This document shows, in pieces, positions 1-8,824 of a stretch of DNA of 64,000 nucleotides. Both the position numbers and the translations under genes were made by a program. The DNA is from Acerihabitans sp015654925 (lineage in GTDB: Bacteria; Pseudomonadota; Gammaproteobacteria; Enterobacterales; Enterobacteriaceae). Numbering within the stretch: position 1 is the stretch's first letter; every line of letters begins with the position of its first letter. The DNA lies in contig NZ_CP178732.1 in the NCBI RefSeq assembly GCF_047324175.1, forward strand, positions 5,904,091 to 5,968,090, given 5' to 3'. A model generated the notes under the pieces. That model was not told where the DNA came from, searched no databases, and worked only from the letters and a program-made list of their open reading frames with translations.

Positions 1-681
1 CGCCGCGCGATCGTTGGCCGACCCGAAAAGCAGTACCTGATAACCGCGGGCGATCATGGTTTCCGCCAGCGCGGCATAATGGTAATGGGGCCAGCGCTTG
101 GCCGGCCCGAATTCGGCGCCGGGACAAAAGCCGATGGTCGGCCGGCCGTTTTGTATGCCAAAACTGGCGCAGGCCGCCAGGATTTCATCTTGCGCGACCT
201 GTAAACGCGGCCAAAGCAAGGGTTGGGGCAAATCATCGGCGCTATGGATTTCCGCTTGTTCATAGGCCAGCGCCACATAGCGCTGCACCATCAGCGGAAA
301 CGCGGTTTTATCCAGCACCCGCAGATCGTTAAGCAGGCCATAGCGCATTTCCCCGCGCCAGCCGGTGCGCTTGGTAATGCCGGCAAAAAAAGGGACCAGG
401 GCGGATTTAAAGGAATTCGGCAACACCAGCGCCTGATTGTAGCCTTGGCCGCGCAGTGACCGGCCAAGCCGCCGGCGTTCGGCCAGCGCCAGCGTCCCAT
501 GCCCGAGCGGCATGGGCAACGCCTGGCTGACTTCCGGCATGCGGTTCAATAGCGGACGGCACCAGGCGGGCGCCATCACGTCTATCTCGGCGGCAGGATG
601 AAGGGATATCAGGGTGCGATAGAGACTTTGCGACATCATCATATCGCCTACCCAGGATGGCCCGATAACCAGTATTTTCAT
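1..681 (-). CDS. waaF: ADP-heptose:LPS heptosyltransferase II, 3' part cut by window edge
   Basis: Only the first 227 codons are present; the reading frame stays open to base 1, so the C-terminal third lies outside the window. The start MKILVIGPSWVGDMMMSQSL is the classic GT9 heptosyltransferase N-terminus, and the segment PTIGFCPGAEFGPAKRWP is the family's conserved donor-side motif. The enzyme adds the second heptose of the LPS inner core at the cytoplasmic face of the inner membrane. It lies 28 bp downstream of hldD on the same strand, the usual hldD-waaF operon. Nothing looks damaged in the visible part. Confidence 0.95.
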   Translation of the reverse strand, partial: MKILVIGPSWVGDMMMSQSLYRTLISLHPAAEIDVMAPAWCRPLLNRMPEVSQALPMPLGHGTLALAERRRLGRSLRGQGYNQALVLPNSFKSALVPFFAGITKRTGWRGEMRYGLLNDLRVLDKTAFPLMVQRYVALAYEQAEIHSADDLPQPLLWPRLQVAQDEILAACASFGIQNGRPTIGFCPGAEFGPAKRWPHYHYAALAETMIARGYQVLLFGSANDRAA

Positions 682-709
682 ACCGAGGGTATCTTTCCTT
701 GCGCTAGCA

Positions 710-1642
710 TTAACGGTTGCGGTTCAGCCAGGATAAATAATCGGCCACGCCTTCGGCGACCGTTTTAAACGGCTTGTCGTAACCCGCGGCCCGCAATTGG
801 GTCAGATCGGCCTGGGTATAGGCCTGGTAGCGGCCCTTCAGCTTTTCGGGAAAATCGATATATTCAATCTGGCCTTTTTTATGGAAATCCAGCACCGCGT
901 CCGCTACCGCCTGGAAGGATTCGGCCCGACCGGTACCGCAGTTGAAAATGCCGGAGACATTATTTTTCCAAAACCATAGATTAACGTCGGCCACGTCGGC
1001 TACGTATACAAAATCTCGCTTGAAACCTTCGCTGCCGGAGAACAATTTCGGGTTCTCGCCGGCATTGATTTGGTTATTTAAATGAAAAGCGACGCTTGCC
1101 ATGCTGCCTTTATGGCCTTCATGGGGGCCGTAGACGTTAAAATAACGAAAACCGCAGATCTGGGATTCCGCTTCCGGCAAAATGGTACGAACATACTGAT
1201 CGAACAGGAATTTTGAATAGCCATATACGTTCAACGGCTGTTCGTATTGGCGCTGCTCGATAAAATGTTCCGTCCTGCCGCCATAGGTGGCCGCGGAAGA
1301 GGCATATAAAAAGGGAATTGAGCGTTCCAGGCAGAAATGCAGCAGTTCTTTGGAGTATTGATAGTTATTGTCCATCATATACTTGCCATCCCACTCGGTA
1401 GTGGAGGAGCAGGCGCCTTCATGGAACACCGCTTCGATGTCGCCAAAATCATCCCCGGCCATAACGCTGGCGATAAAGTCTTCTTTATCCATGTAATCGG
1501 TGATATCCAGATCCACCAGATTAATGAACTTGGTGCCATCCTTGAGGTTATCCACCACCAGGATATCGCTATATCCCATCAGGTTAAGCGATTTAACTAT
1601 ATTACTGCCGATAAATCCGGCCCCACCGGTGACGACTATCAT
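710..1642 (-). CDS. hldD: ADP-L-glycero-D-manno-heptose 6-epimerase
   Basis: 310 residues, the usual length. It converts ADP-D-glycero- to ADP-L-glycero-D-manno-heptose, the precursor used by the following waaF product. An extended short-chain dehydrogenase: the N-terminal Rossmann motif GGAGFIGSN binds NADP, and the catalytic Tyr-x-x-x-Lys appears as YGYSK. The match to E. coli RfaD/HldD is very close over the whole length. It is transcribed leftward into waaF. In E. coli the gene is heat-inducible; I could not place a convincing promoter in the 142 bp upstream. Confidence 0.97.
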   Translation of the reverse strand: MIVVTGGAGFIGSNIVKSLNLMGYSDILVVDNLKDGTKFINLVDLDITDYMDKEDFIASVMAGDDFGDIEAVFHEGACSSTTEWDGKYMMDNNYQYSKELLHFCLERSIPFLYASSAATYGGRTEHFIEQRQYEQPLNVYGYSKFLFDQYVRTILPEAESQICGFRYFNVYGPHEGHKGSMASVAFHLNNQINAGENPKLFSGSEGFKRDFVYVADVADVNLWFWKNNVSGIFNCGTGRAESFQAVADAVLDFHKKGQIEYIDFPEKLKGRYQAYTQADLTQLRAAGYDKPFKTVAEGVADYLSWLNRNR

Positions 1643-1784
1643 GGGTTACCCTTGTTGATCTTGATGGAGCCGGCACTGTGTCTGCTCCTTAATACCCCTA
1701 TCATAGCATTTCCTCAGAGGCCTTAATATCTATGCGGTGAAGTTGCCCCGAAGTCAGGGTAATATGGCGAAAAATTTTACTTAA

Positions 1785-2702
1785 TTAAACAGACTGTTTC
1801 TGTTTATCAGTAAGATAACGCACCTTCCTGGTGTAGTCCTGGGATTCGAACAGCAATGGCGTATCCGGCGATTGCAGGTATTTTTGCCACTCCGTCAAGG
1901 GGAAACCGCCGTGGGCCCCCACCACCTGCGCCGGAATGATCGAAGGCGTGCCGCCGATTTTTTTCGAGACCGGCCAATTCATCCATTCGCCGAGATTGAT
2001 GGTGCGGATATCCAGGACATCAAGCATGGCGGCCAGGGGCAATTGATCGGTCGGGGGCTGGCTATCGCTCATCCTTTCCCACGTATCCATGAAAAACGCT
2101 ATCCAGATGGGGCACATGCGTTGCCACGTCCTGCGCGTTGCCGCCAAAAAAGCGCCGTTAACGTGATCCACCAGCCGGGGACGTATGGCATCACGATAAT
2201 AAGCCGGGATGCCCTGCGTCGGGATGCCGCTTAGTTTGGCGATCATTTTTCCCCGCCTGAAACTGGAGTAAATCTCATCGTCCACCAGTTGGATATCCGG
2301 CATCTGCAGCAGGTTCAAATCGGAGTCGATCATCAAAATGGCGTCGGTGCGGGCCTGCAACGGGGCTTGCAGCTTGACCAACCGGCTGAGATAGATTTGT
2401 TTATATTGATAATCACCGGTGCGGGTTTCCGTCGCCAGCGTGACCACCCGCACTTTTGCCGGCAGAAGCGGGAATTTATGCGCAGGTTGGTCGGTGACTA
2501 TCACGATTTCCTGCACGGCGCCGGCGAAGCGCTCGGCAAAGGCGGCGCTTAGCACCGCCTCGGTTATATAGTCCTCGCCCACCGATGGAATAACCACCGA
2601 TGTGACCGGCAGACGCGGCTGCGCCGATGTCTCCCCGGGCTGATAGGGAATATTGTGGCGATGAACGATCCGGCGATACTTGGGGTTTAAAAAATCAAAC
2701 AT
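1785..2702 (-). CDS. putative GT-A-type glycosyltransferase, unassigned family
   Basis: 305 residues that I do not recognise as a named gene. A nucleotide-sugar-transferase-like layout is visible: a beta-strand SVVIPSVGED near residues 35-44, a DSD motif at 126-128 within AILMIDSDLN (the metal/nucleotide-sugar DxD of GT-A enzymes), and later VNGAFLAA and TDQLPLAAML segments. There is no signal peptide or membrane segment, so it is probably cytoplasmic. It starts 7 bp after the GT4 gene upstream, so the two are almost certainly co-transcribed. They sit beside hldD-waaF, where E. coli has kbl/tdh and htrL; I do not see the HtrL pattern. A role in LPS core or other surface glycan assembly is inferred. 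Confidence 0.6.
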   Translation of the reverse strand: MFDFLNPKYRRIVHRHNIPYQPGETSAQPRLPVTSVVIPSVGEDYITEAVLSAAFAERFAGAVQEIVIVTDQPAHKFPLLPAKVRVVTLATETRTGDYQYKQIYLSRLVKLQAPLQARTDAILMIDSDLNLLQMPDIQLVDDEIYSSFRRGKMIAKLSGIPTQGIPAYYRDAIRPRLVDHVNGAFLAATRRTWQRMCPIWIAFFMDTWERMSDSQPPTDQLPLAAMLDVLDIRTINLGEWMNWPVSKKIGGTPSIIPAQVVGAHGGFPLTEWQKYLQSPDTPLLFESQDYTRKVRYLTDKQKQSV

Positions 2703-2709
2703 AGGAATC

Positions 2710-3933
2710 TCAAATAGGTTTTATGCTGCCGAGCACCGCTTCGACACCGAGAACATATTTATCAATGGTAAATTGGTTCTTAACCATTTGATTGGCCTGC
2801 TGCGCCAGTTTACGTCGATACTGGGCATCGAGATAAACCGTTTTAAAATGTTTGAACAGGGTTTGCGTATCCCCATAAGGAAACAGCAAACCGGTTTGAT
2901 CGTGTTTGATCAATTCCGTGGTGCCGGTAACGTCCGAACCGATTACCACCGTATTGAGCAGCATGGCTTCCAGTACCACGCGCGGCAGGCCTTCGCTGCG
3001 CGACGCCAGGATAAAAGTATCGAAGGCGGCCAGGTATTCCATGGCGTTGCTTTTGAAACCGGTAAATACCACTTTATCCAGAATGCGATAGCTGGCGGCC
3101 ATGCGCACCAATTTCTGATGTTCCGGCCCGGCCCCGACGATAATCATTTTCCAGCGCGCCTCGGGAAAGGCTTGGTTGAATAAATGCAATGCCTGCAAGG
3201 TATGATGATGGGACTTGCGCGGGATAAGCGACCCGATGCTGCCGAAAAGGAAGGTTTGATCGTCCGCGCCCAGCGATTGGCGCAACGGCCGGCCGTCAGG
3301 CAGCGGCTGATTGATATCAATGCCGTTAAAGACGGTATAACAAATGTCTTGTTTGACGCCGCTTTGCACCAGTTTTTCCTGTACGCCGGCGGATACCGAA
3401 ATAATGGCATGGCATAAATCATTGACCATTTTAACTATTTGGCGATTAAGCAGGGGTTCGATACGGCAATGCTGCACCACCGTGGTTGACAGACCGGTAG
3501 TGGAAAAATAGCCTTCCACATTGGAACTGGGCTGATTATTCATATATAAAATATCGTATTGGCCCATTTCCAATAAGGAATTGATTTTATTTATATTTGG
3601 ATTGATGCGCCAAATTTTATCGATGGCATAAATAGAGGCCGATCGTAGTTTTTTGCTAAAAAAGAATAGGGTGCGCAGGATTTCTTTAGCCCATTTAGCC
3701 CATGATGGTTGCTGGGTCTGGGGAATAAAGAACACCTGGATATCCAGCGCGGCCAGCGCCTCGCTGATAGTCTCATTTTTGTCTCTGACATAGTTGTTGT
3801 AAAAACAGCAACTAATATCGAATTTTTCGCGGTCAATGCGTTTTAGGAGTTCAAGCATGCTATTAGTGCCACCGCCCCATTCCTTGCCGCTGTCCAAGAG
3901 AAGTATTTTCAACCGGCTTTGTGGCATTGTCAT
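2710..3933 (-). CDS. GT4-family glycosyltransferase
   Basis: 407 residues. The N-terminal acceptor domain begins ILLLDSGKEWGGGTNSMLEL. The C-terminal donor domain has GSLIPRKSHHHTLQAL, MIIVGAGPEHQKL and the retaining-GT4 signature EGLPRVVLEAM (E-x7-E) followed by VIGSDVTGTTELI. It probably transfers a sugar to LPS core or another surface polysaccharide; donor and acceptor cannot be read from the sequence. An internal ATG at 3927 is a possible alternative start. It is followed closely by the second glycosyltransferase and then hldD. This pair is not part of the E. coli gene order here, so it is a variable insert in a conserved LPS locus. Confidence 0.75.
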   Translation of the reverse strand: MTMPQSRLKILLLDSGKEWGGGTNSMLELLKRIDREKFDISCCFYNNYVRDKNETISEALAALDIQVFFIPQTQQPSWAKWAKEILRTLFFFSKKLRSASIYAIDKIWRINPNINKINSLLEMGQYDILYMNNQPSSNVEGYFSTTGLSTTVVQHCRIEPLLNRQIVKMVNDLCHAIISVSAGVQEKLVQSGVKQDICYTVFNGIDINQPLPDGRPLRQSLGADDQTFLFGSIGSLIPRKSHHHTLQALHLFNQAFPEARWKMIIVGAGPEHQKLVRMAASYRILDKVVFTGFKSNAMEYLAAFDTFILASRSEGLPRVVLEAMLLNTVVIGSDVTGTTELIKHDQTGLLFPYGDTQTLFKHFKTVYLDAQYRRKLAQQANQMVKNQFTIDKYVLGVEAVLGSIKPI

Positions 3934-4026
3934 GCATTCCCAACATGTTAATGTTTATATCATTTAAAGTTATATTAACACGTATATCTAGCGTTAACTA
4001 TTTCATCGCAGCGTAATGACAAAGCC

Positions 4027-4962
4027 TTATCCCGCGGGCGGAACCGGACGGGGCGTCAAATGATGCCGGATAATAATCATCCATGGCGTTTCATTCAGGC
4101 TGGAGAAGATAGCTTTGAACATCGCATCCGCATAGACCGGCGGCGGCGCTTCTTTCACTATACATTGAGGAACGCCGCGGAAGGGATTACGCGGCTTGGC
4201 GGGTAGCGGTTTTGGCCAGGGAGCCGGGGCCGGGGCGTAGGTTTCGTTAAGCAGCATGCTTGGGCGCACCAGTACGATGTCCCCCGGCAGGGCCGGCAGC
4301 ATCTGTTGCAACACCCGAACGGTATTAGGATGCGGATGGCCGATGGCTATCGCCGAACCGTTACGGCGGGCCAGGGCGATGGCCCGGTTGAATTGCTGGC
4401 GGATATCCGCTTCGTTGGCGGTATCATCCAGGAACACATTGCGTTTAATCACTTTGACACCGGTGCCGGCGGCGGCCTGGCGCGACTGGCTGTTGCCGAT
4501 GGTCATGCTGTCGAGAAAATAGAAGGGGTAGTGGTTCAGCACCTGCATGACATTTTGCATGCCGCCCAGGCTGGAGGTCATGGCGCTGCCCATATGGTTA
4601 TTGAGTCCCACCGCGTAAGGGACTTTATTAACCGCGTCACGGATAATCCGGCCAATCTCGTCCCGGCTCATATCGGGGCGCAGCGTGTCGCGCTCCAGGG
4701 GCTGCTTGCTCAGGGGTGCCATGGGCAAATGGATCAGCACTTCGCGGCCCTGCTGGTGGGCCTTGGTGGCCATTTCAGCGGCATGGGGGGCGTTGGGCAA
4801 TACCGCAATCGATACCGCCTTCGGCATGGCGAGCACCTGATTCTCTTCACGGGGCCGGTAGCCGAAGTCATCGATGACAATGGCCAGCTTGCCGGCATTC
4901 ACGCCGGTGGAGGCGAAAAGCAGAATAAGGAGCAATGCGGTGTCGAATTTTTTCCTGAGCAA
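4027..4962 (-). CDS. yibQ: divergent polysaccharide deacetylase family protein YibQ
   Basis: 311 residues with an N-terminal signal peptide (hydrophobic LLLILLFASTGVNAG). The mature part begins KLAIVIDDFGYRPREENQ, the hallmark of the 'divergent polysaccharide deacetylase' family, with EVLIHLPMAP, GLNNHMGSAMT and AIGHPHPNT further on. It is exported to the periplasm; the substrate is unknown in E. coli as well. It starts 13 bp after envC on the same strand, the conserved envC-yibQ arrangement, which suggests a link to cell-envelope maintenance. Confidence 0.9.
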   Translation of the reverse strand: MLRKKFDTALLLILLFASTGVNAGKLAIVIDDFGYRPREENQVLAMPKAVSIAVLPNAPHAAEMATKAHQQGREVLIHLPMAPLSKQPLERDTLRPDMSRDEIGRIIRDAVNKVPYAVGLNNHMGSAMTSSLGGMQNVMQVLNHYPFYFLDSMTIGNSQSRQAAAGTGVKVIKRNVFLDDTANEADIRQQFNRAIALARRNGSAIAIGHPHPNTVRVLQQMLPALPGDIVLVRPSMLLNETYAPAPAPWPKPLPAKPRNPFRGVPQCIVKEAPPPVYADAMFKAIFSSLNETPWMIIIRHHLTPRPVPPAG

Positions 4963-4975
4963 ACTGTCTTCCTAA

Positions 4976-6286
4976 CTATCTTCCTAACCAAGGTAAAGGA
5001 TTCACCGCCTGGCCCTGGCGGCGAATTTCGAAATACAGCGACGGCGTGCCCTGGCCGCCGCTACTGCCTACCAGCGCGATAGGCTGCCCGGCCCTGACCT
5101 GGGCGCCCACGCTGACCAGCGCGCTCTGATTATAGCCATAAAGGCTCATATCGCCTTTACCATGTTCAATCACCACCACCAGGCCATAGCCTTGCAGCCA
5201 GTCTGCCATTAATACGCGGCCGTCGGCAATGGCCTTGACCTCGCTGCCCTCGTTCGCGGCGATAACCATGCCTTTCCAGCGCAGTTCCCCCTGCAGCGAT
5301 TCGCCGAACCGGTGGAGGGTACGCCCTCTCACCGGCCACAAATCCTGGCCGGCGGGACTGCCCAAGCCGCCGGTGCGGGAAACCAGCGCGCGTTCGCTGG
5401 GGGTGGTTTTATAGGTGGAACCCTGGCGTTTAGCCTGTTCCTGGCGCTCGCGTACCTGCTGCGCTTCCCGCGCCTCGCGCTCGGCCCGCGCCTTGGCTTC
5501 CCGCTCGGCCCGGGCGATATTGTCCCGCAGTCGCGCTTCGTTCTGGCGCAGCTCGCCCAGGCTTTGCTGATCCTGCTGGATGGATGAGTCAAGGGATGAG
5601 AGGGTTTTCCTACGCGCCTGGCGGGCGGATTCCAGCGTAGCCTGCTGGGCGTTCTGCTGCTTTAACAGTGCGGTTTGCTGCTGCTGTTTTTGCTGCTGGT
5701 CTTTTTTCTGGTCGGCCAGTTCCTGCCGGGTGGCGCTCAGTTGCGTTATGGTTTTCTCGCGGGCCTCATTGAGGTAGCTGAAATAGGCGAAGATACGCTC
5801 GTTCCGCTGGCTTTCTTCGCCGCTCAATATCAGCTGCATGCCCGAGTTGCGCCCCTGGCGAAAGGCTGCATCAAGCTGTTGGGACAGCAGTTTTTGCTGC
5901 GCGGCCAAACGGGCCTCCAACTGCTTGATGGACTGGGTCAGGCTGGCGATCGCCTTGTCCAGCGCCGCCAGCGTCGCCTGGGTTTCATGCAGGGCGCGGC
6001 CGGATTGGGATATGGAGATTTCCTGCTGTTTCAGGAGCGTCAGCAGCTTGCCGCGCTGCTGCTGCTGCTGGTGGACGCTTTTTTCTTTTTCAGCAATGCT
6101 CTGTTGCAGGGTCTTGAGTTGCTGTTTATTGTCCTCGGCATGGCTGATAAGCGGCAATAACATTATGCCAGCGTAAATCATGCTGGCGTAAAAAGTATGC
6201 TTTAGCGAAGGAGAACGGCGTTGACGCCCCCTCTCCCCGGCACGTAACCCGGTACGTAATGTGTTCAACGATGCCTTTCCCCTCAT
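4976..6286 (-). CDS. envC: murein hydrolase activator EnvC
   Basis: 436 residues, slightly longer than the E. coli protein (419). Layout: signal sequence (about residues 30-50, ending SHAED), a long Gln/Lys/Glu-rich coiled coil (about 55-290), then a C-terminal LytM-like domain ending NPLPWLGR. It activates the amidases AmiA/AmiB at the division septum from the periplasmic side. The LytM domain lacks the usual metal ligands, as in EnvC generally, so it is an activator and not a peptidase. The N-terminus before the signal is long, so the true start may be internal. gpmM, which precedes envC in E. coli, is absent. Confidence 0.95.
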   Translation of the reverse strand: MRGKASLNTLRTGLRAGERGRQRRSPSLKHTFYASMIYAGIMLLPLISHAEDNKQQLKTLQQSIAEKEKSVHQQQQQRGKLLTLLKQQEISISQSGRALHETQATLAALDKAIASLTQSIKQLEARLAAQQKLLSQQLDAAFRQGRNSGMQLILSGEESQRNERIFAYFSYLNEAREKTITQLSATRQELADQKKDQQQKQQQQTALLKQQNAQQATLESARQARRKTLSSLDSSIQQDQQSLGELRQNEARLRDNIARAEREAKARAEREAREAQQVRERQEQAKRQGSTYKTTPSERALVSRTGGLGSPAGQDLWPVRGRTLHRFGESLQGELRWKGMVIAANEGSEVKAIADGRVLMADWLQGYGLVVVIEHGKGDMSLYGYNQSALVSVGAQVRAGQPIALVGSSGGQGTPSLYFEIRRQGQAVNPLPWLGR

Positions 6287-6525
6287 TGGCGGGATTATTT
6301 CACGTTGAACAGCAGCTTACCAGTCATCTATGGGGGATCTTCATCGCCAGGGCGCGGCGGACGGGGTGAAACCGGCCGATAAAGGCCTCTGTTTTTAGCG
6401 ACATGACGCGCATTGCCGGTAGTTTCTTCTTTCCGGTCATGTATATTGGCTGAATTTGCCGTAATGCGAGGGTATACTCGAAGGCTTTGAAGCGTGGCCA
6501 TAACTAACGGGAGCTTTTACACCCC
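6287..6525. other. divergent intergenic region envC/yibN; gpmM not present
   Basis: No coding region is visible. It must hold the promoters for leftward envC-yibQ and rightward yibN. In E. coli this interval is filled by gpmM (cofactor-independent phosphoglycerate mutase), of which I see no remnant. Confidence 0.5.
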
Positions 6526-6957
6526 ATGCAAGAAATTACGCAGTTCGTCAGCGATCACCCCATGATATGTCTGGCTTGGGTCGCATTATTGATCGCCGTC
6601 ATCGTGACAACATTCAAAAACCGTTTTTCCAAGGTGAATGAAATTTCCCGCGGCGAAGCCATCCGTTTGATCAACAAGGAAGACGCGGTGATAGTTGATC
6701 TGCGCAACCGGGATGATTACCGTAAAGGACATATCGCCAACGCGCTTAACCTGACGTCGGCGGAGATTAAAAACGGCAGTTTGGGCGAGCTGGACAAAGC
6801 CAAGGGCAAACCGGTAATTATGGTTTGCGCAAACGGCACCACGTCGCGCGAACCGGCTGAAAAGCTGAACAAAGCAGGCTTTGATCGTGTGTATGTCCTT
6901 AAAGAGGGCATATCCGGCTGGAGCGGAGAAAATTTACCTCTCGTCCGGGGTAAATAA
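6526..6957 (+). CDS. yibN: membrane-anchored rhodanese-like protein YibN
   Basis: 143 residues: one N-terminal membrane segment (about 12-30, MICLAWVALLIAVIVTTF) followed by a single rhodanese domain. The active-site loop is MVCANGTTS, with Cys in the sulfur-carrier position. The physiological sulfur acceptor is unknown. It opens the yibN-grxC-secB-gpsA-cysE cluster; grxC follows 23 bp later, so it is likely co-transcribed. Confidence 0.93.
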   Translation: MQEITQFVSDHPMICLAWVALLIAVIVTTFKNRFSKVNEISRGEAIRLINKEDAVIVDLRNRDDYRKGHIANALNLTSAEIKNGSLGELDKAKGKPVIMVCANGTTSREPAEKLNKAGFDRVYVLKEGISGWSGENLPLVRGK

Positions 6958-6980
6958 TTTAATACCTGAAAGGGGGAACC

Positions 6981-7232
6981 ATGGCCAATATCGAGATTTA
7001 TACTAAAGTAACCTGTCCATATTGCCATCGCGCCAAGGCTTTGTTCACCCGCAAAAACGCCGTGTTCCAGGAAATACCCATCGACGGGGACGCGGACAAG
7101 CGGGAAGAAATGATTAAACGCAGCGGGCGCACCACGGTTCCACAAATTTTCATCGACGGACAGCATGTGGGCGGCTGTGATGATTTACACGCGCTTGATG
7201 CGCGCGGCGGCTTGGACCCCCTGCTTAAATAG
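6981..7232 (+). CDS. grxC: glutaredoxin 3
   Basis: 83 residues, family length. The dithiol motif CPYC is at residues 12-15 (VTCPYCHRAK), and the glutathione-binding TVPQIF and GGCDDL segments are present. It reduces disulfides with glutathione in the cytoplasm. A strong ribosome site (AAAGGGGGAA) precedes the ATG. It sits between yibN and secB, as in E. coli. Confidence 0.97.
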   Translation: MANIEIYTKVTCPYCHRAKALFTRKNAVFQEIPIDGDADKREEMIKRSGRTTVPQIFIDGQHVGGCDDLHALDARGGLDPLLK

Positions 7233-7291
7233 CCCGGGGCCGTTTGTCGCGTCCGGGCGCATGCAGCAAAATTAACCAAAGGGTTTTTTTA

Positions 7292-7762
7292 ATGTCAGAA
7301 CAAAACAGTACCGAGATGGCGTTCCAAATCCAGCGTATCTATACCAAGGACGTCTCGTTTGAAGCACCGAACGCGCCGAAGGTTTTCCAGCTGGAATGGC
7401 AACCGGAAATCAAGCTGGATTTGGATACCGCGTCCAGCCAGTTGGCCGAAGGCATATACGAAGTGGTGCTGCGGGTCACCGTTACCGCGACCTTAGGCGA
7501 AGAGACCGCGTTTTTGTGCGAAGTTCAGCAAGCGGGGATTTTTACGATTTCCGGTATCGACGGCACGCAGATGGCGCATTGCCTGGGGGCGTATTGCCCT
7601 AATATCCTGTTCCCTTATGCCCGCGAGTGCATCACCAGCCAGGTTTCCCGCGGTACGTTCCCGCAGTTGAATCTTGCCCCGGTTAACTTTGACGCCCTGT
7701 TCATGAACTATCTGCAACAGCAATCCGACGGCGAAGGAAGCCAACCGGTCCAGGAAGCCTGA
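7292..7762 (+). CDS. secB: protein-export chaperone SecB
   Basis: 156 residues from ATG 7292 (MSEQNSTEMAFQIQRIYTKD), matching the E. coli start and length (155). A longer open frame from 7244 exists but has no family support. SecB is a tetrameric cytosolic chaperone that keeps preproteins unfolded and hands them to SecA. The conserved core SFEAPNAPKVF...WQPEIKLDLDT and the acidic C-terminus are intact. The gpsA start follows after 2 bp, so translation is probably coupled. Confidence 0.97.
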   Translation: MSEQNSTEMAFQIQRIYTKDVSFEAPNAPKVFQLEWQPEIKLDLDTASSQLAEGIYEVVLRVTVTATLGEETAFLCEVQQAGIFTISGIDGTQMAHCLGAYCPNILFPYARECITSQVSRGTFPQLNLAPVNFDALFMNYLQQQSDGEGSQPVQEA

Positions 7763-7764
7763 TA

Positions 7765-8781
7765 ATGCAAAACCCTGCCTCAATGATTGTTATCGGCGCC
7801 GGTTCTTATGGTACGGCCCTGGCTATTACCCTGGCGCGCAACGGTCATGAGGTGGTGTTGTGGGGACACGATGCCGGACATATTCACGCCTTGCAGGACG
7901 CGCGGTGCAATCAGGCCTTTTTGCCCGATGTGCCGTTCCCGCCTTCGCTGCGCCTGGAGGCCGATTTGTCCCGGGCGCTGGCAGCCAGTCGCGATGTGCT
8001 GATCGTCGTTCCCAGTCATGTTTTCGGCAGCGTTCTTGCCCAACTGAAACCCAACCTGCGGGCCGATGCCCGCGTGGTCTGGGCGACCAAGGGCCTGGAG
8101 GCGGAAACCGGACGGCTGCTGGCGGATGTCGCGCGCGAGGTATTGGGCGAGGCTATCCCCCTGGCGGTGATTTCCGGACCTACCTTTGCGCGCGAGCTGG
8201 CCGCCGGCCTGCCAACGGCGATTGCCCTGGCCTCCACCGACGCGGGTTTCTCCGCCGATCTGCAAAAATTGCTGCATTGCGGCAAAAGCTTCCGGGTTTA
8301 CAGCAATCCGGATTTTATCGGCGTCCAGCTTGGCGGGGCCGTTAAAAATGTCATCGCCATCGGCGCCGGCATGTCGGACGGCATCGGCTTTGGCGCCAAT
8401 GCCCGCACTGCGCTCATTACCCGCGGCCTGGCGGAAATGTCCCGTCTCGGCGCCGCGCTGGGCGCCGATCCCAGCACCTTCATGGGAATGGCGGGGCTAG
8501 GGGACCTGGTCTTGACCTGTACCGATAACCAATCCCGTAACCGGCGTTTCGGCATGCTGCTTGGGCAAGGTGTTGACGTACAGTCCGCACAGGATACTAT
8601 CGGTCAGGTGGTGGAAGGTTACCGCAATACGAAAGAGGTGCTGGCATTGGCTGGCCGTTTCGGGGTCGAAATGCCGATTACCGAACAAATTTACGAAGTG
8701 CTCTACCAGAATAAGAATGTCGGCGAAGCGGCGATAAGCCTGCTTGGCCGTGCGCAAAAAGATGAGAAAACCGGCGCTTGA
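7765..8781 (+). CDS. gpsA: glycerol-3-phosphate dehydrogenase [NAD(P)+]
   Basis: 338 residues (E. coli 339). It reduces dihydroxyacetone phosphate to sn-glycerol-3-phosphate, the backbone of phospholipids. The N-terminal dinucleotide-binding motif is IGAGSYGTALAI; the catalytic Lys lies in LGGAVKNVIAIGAG. It lies directly behind secB, and cysE follows 43 bp later. The conserved secB-gpsA-cysE order supports the call. Confidence 0.97.
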   Translation: MQNPASMIVIGAGSYGTALAITLARNGHEVVLWGHDAGHIHALQDARCNQAFLPDVPFPPSLRLEADLSRALAASRDVLIVVPSHVFGSVLAQLKPNLRADARVVWATKGLEAETGRLLADVAREVLGEAIPLAVISGPTFARELAAGLPTAIALASTDAGFSADLQKLLHCGKSFRVYSNPDFIGVQLGGAVKNVIAIGAGMSDGIGFGANARTALITRGLAEMSRLGAALGADPSTFMGMAGLGDLVLTCTDNQSRNRRFGMLLGQGVDVQSAQDTIGQVVEGYRNTKEVLALAGRFGVEMPITEQIYEVLYQNKNVGEAAISLLGRAQKDEKTGA

Positions 8782-8824
8782 GCCGGCCTGGCAGCAAGAT
8801 ATCAATCCGTGGAAGGTAGTGAGT

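Noticed and set aside
5675..6176. Hydrophobic Leu/Cys-rich ORFs opposite envC
   Set aside because: Antisense of the Gln/Lys coiled coil, not membrane proteins.
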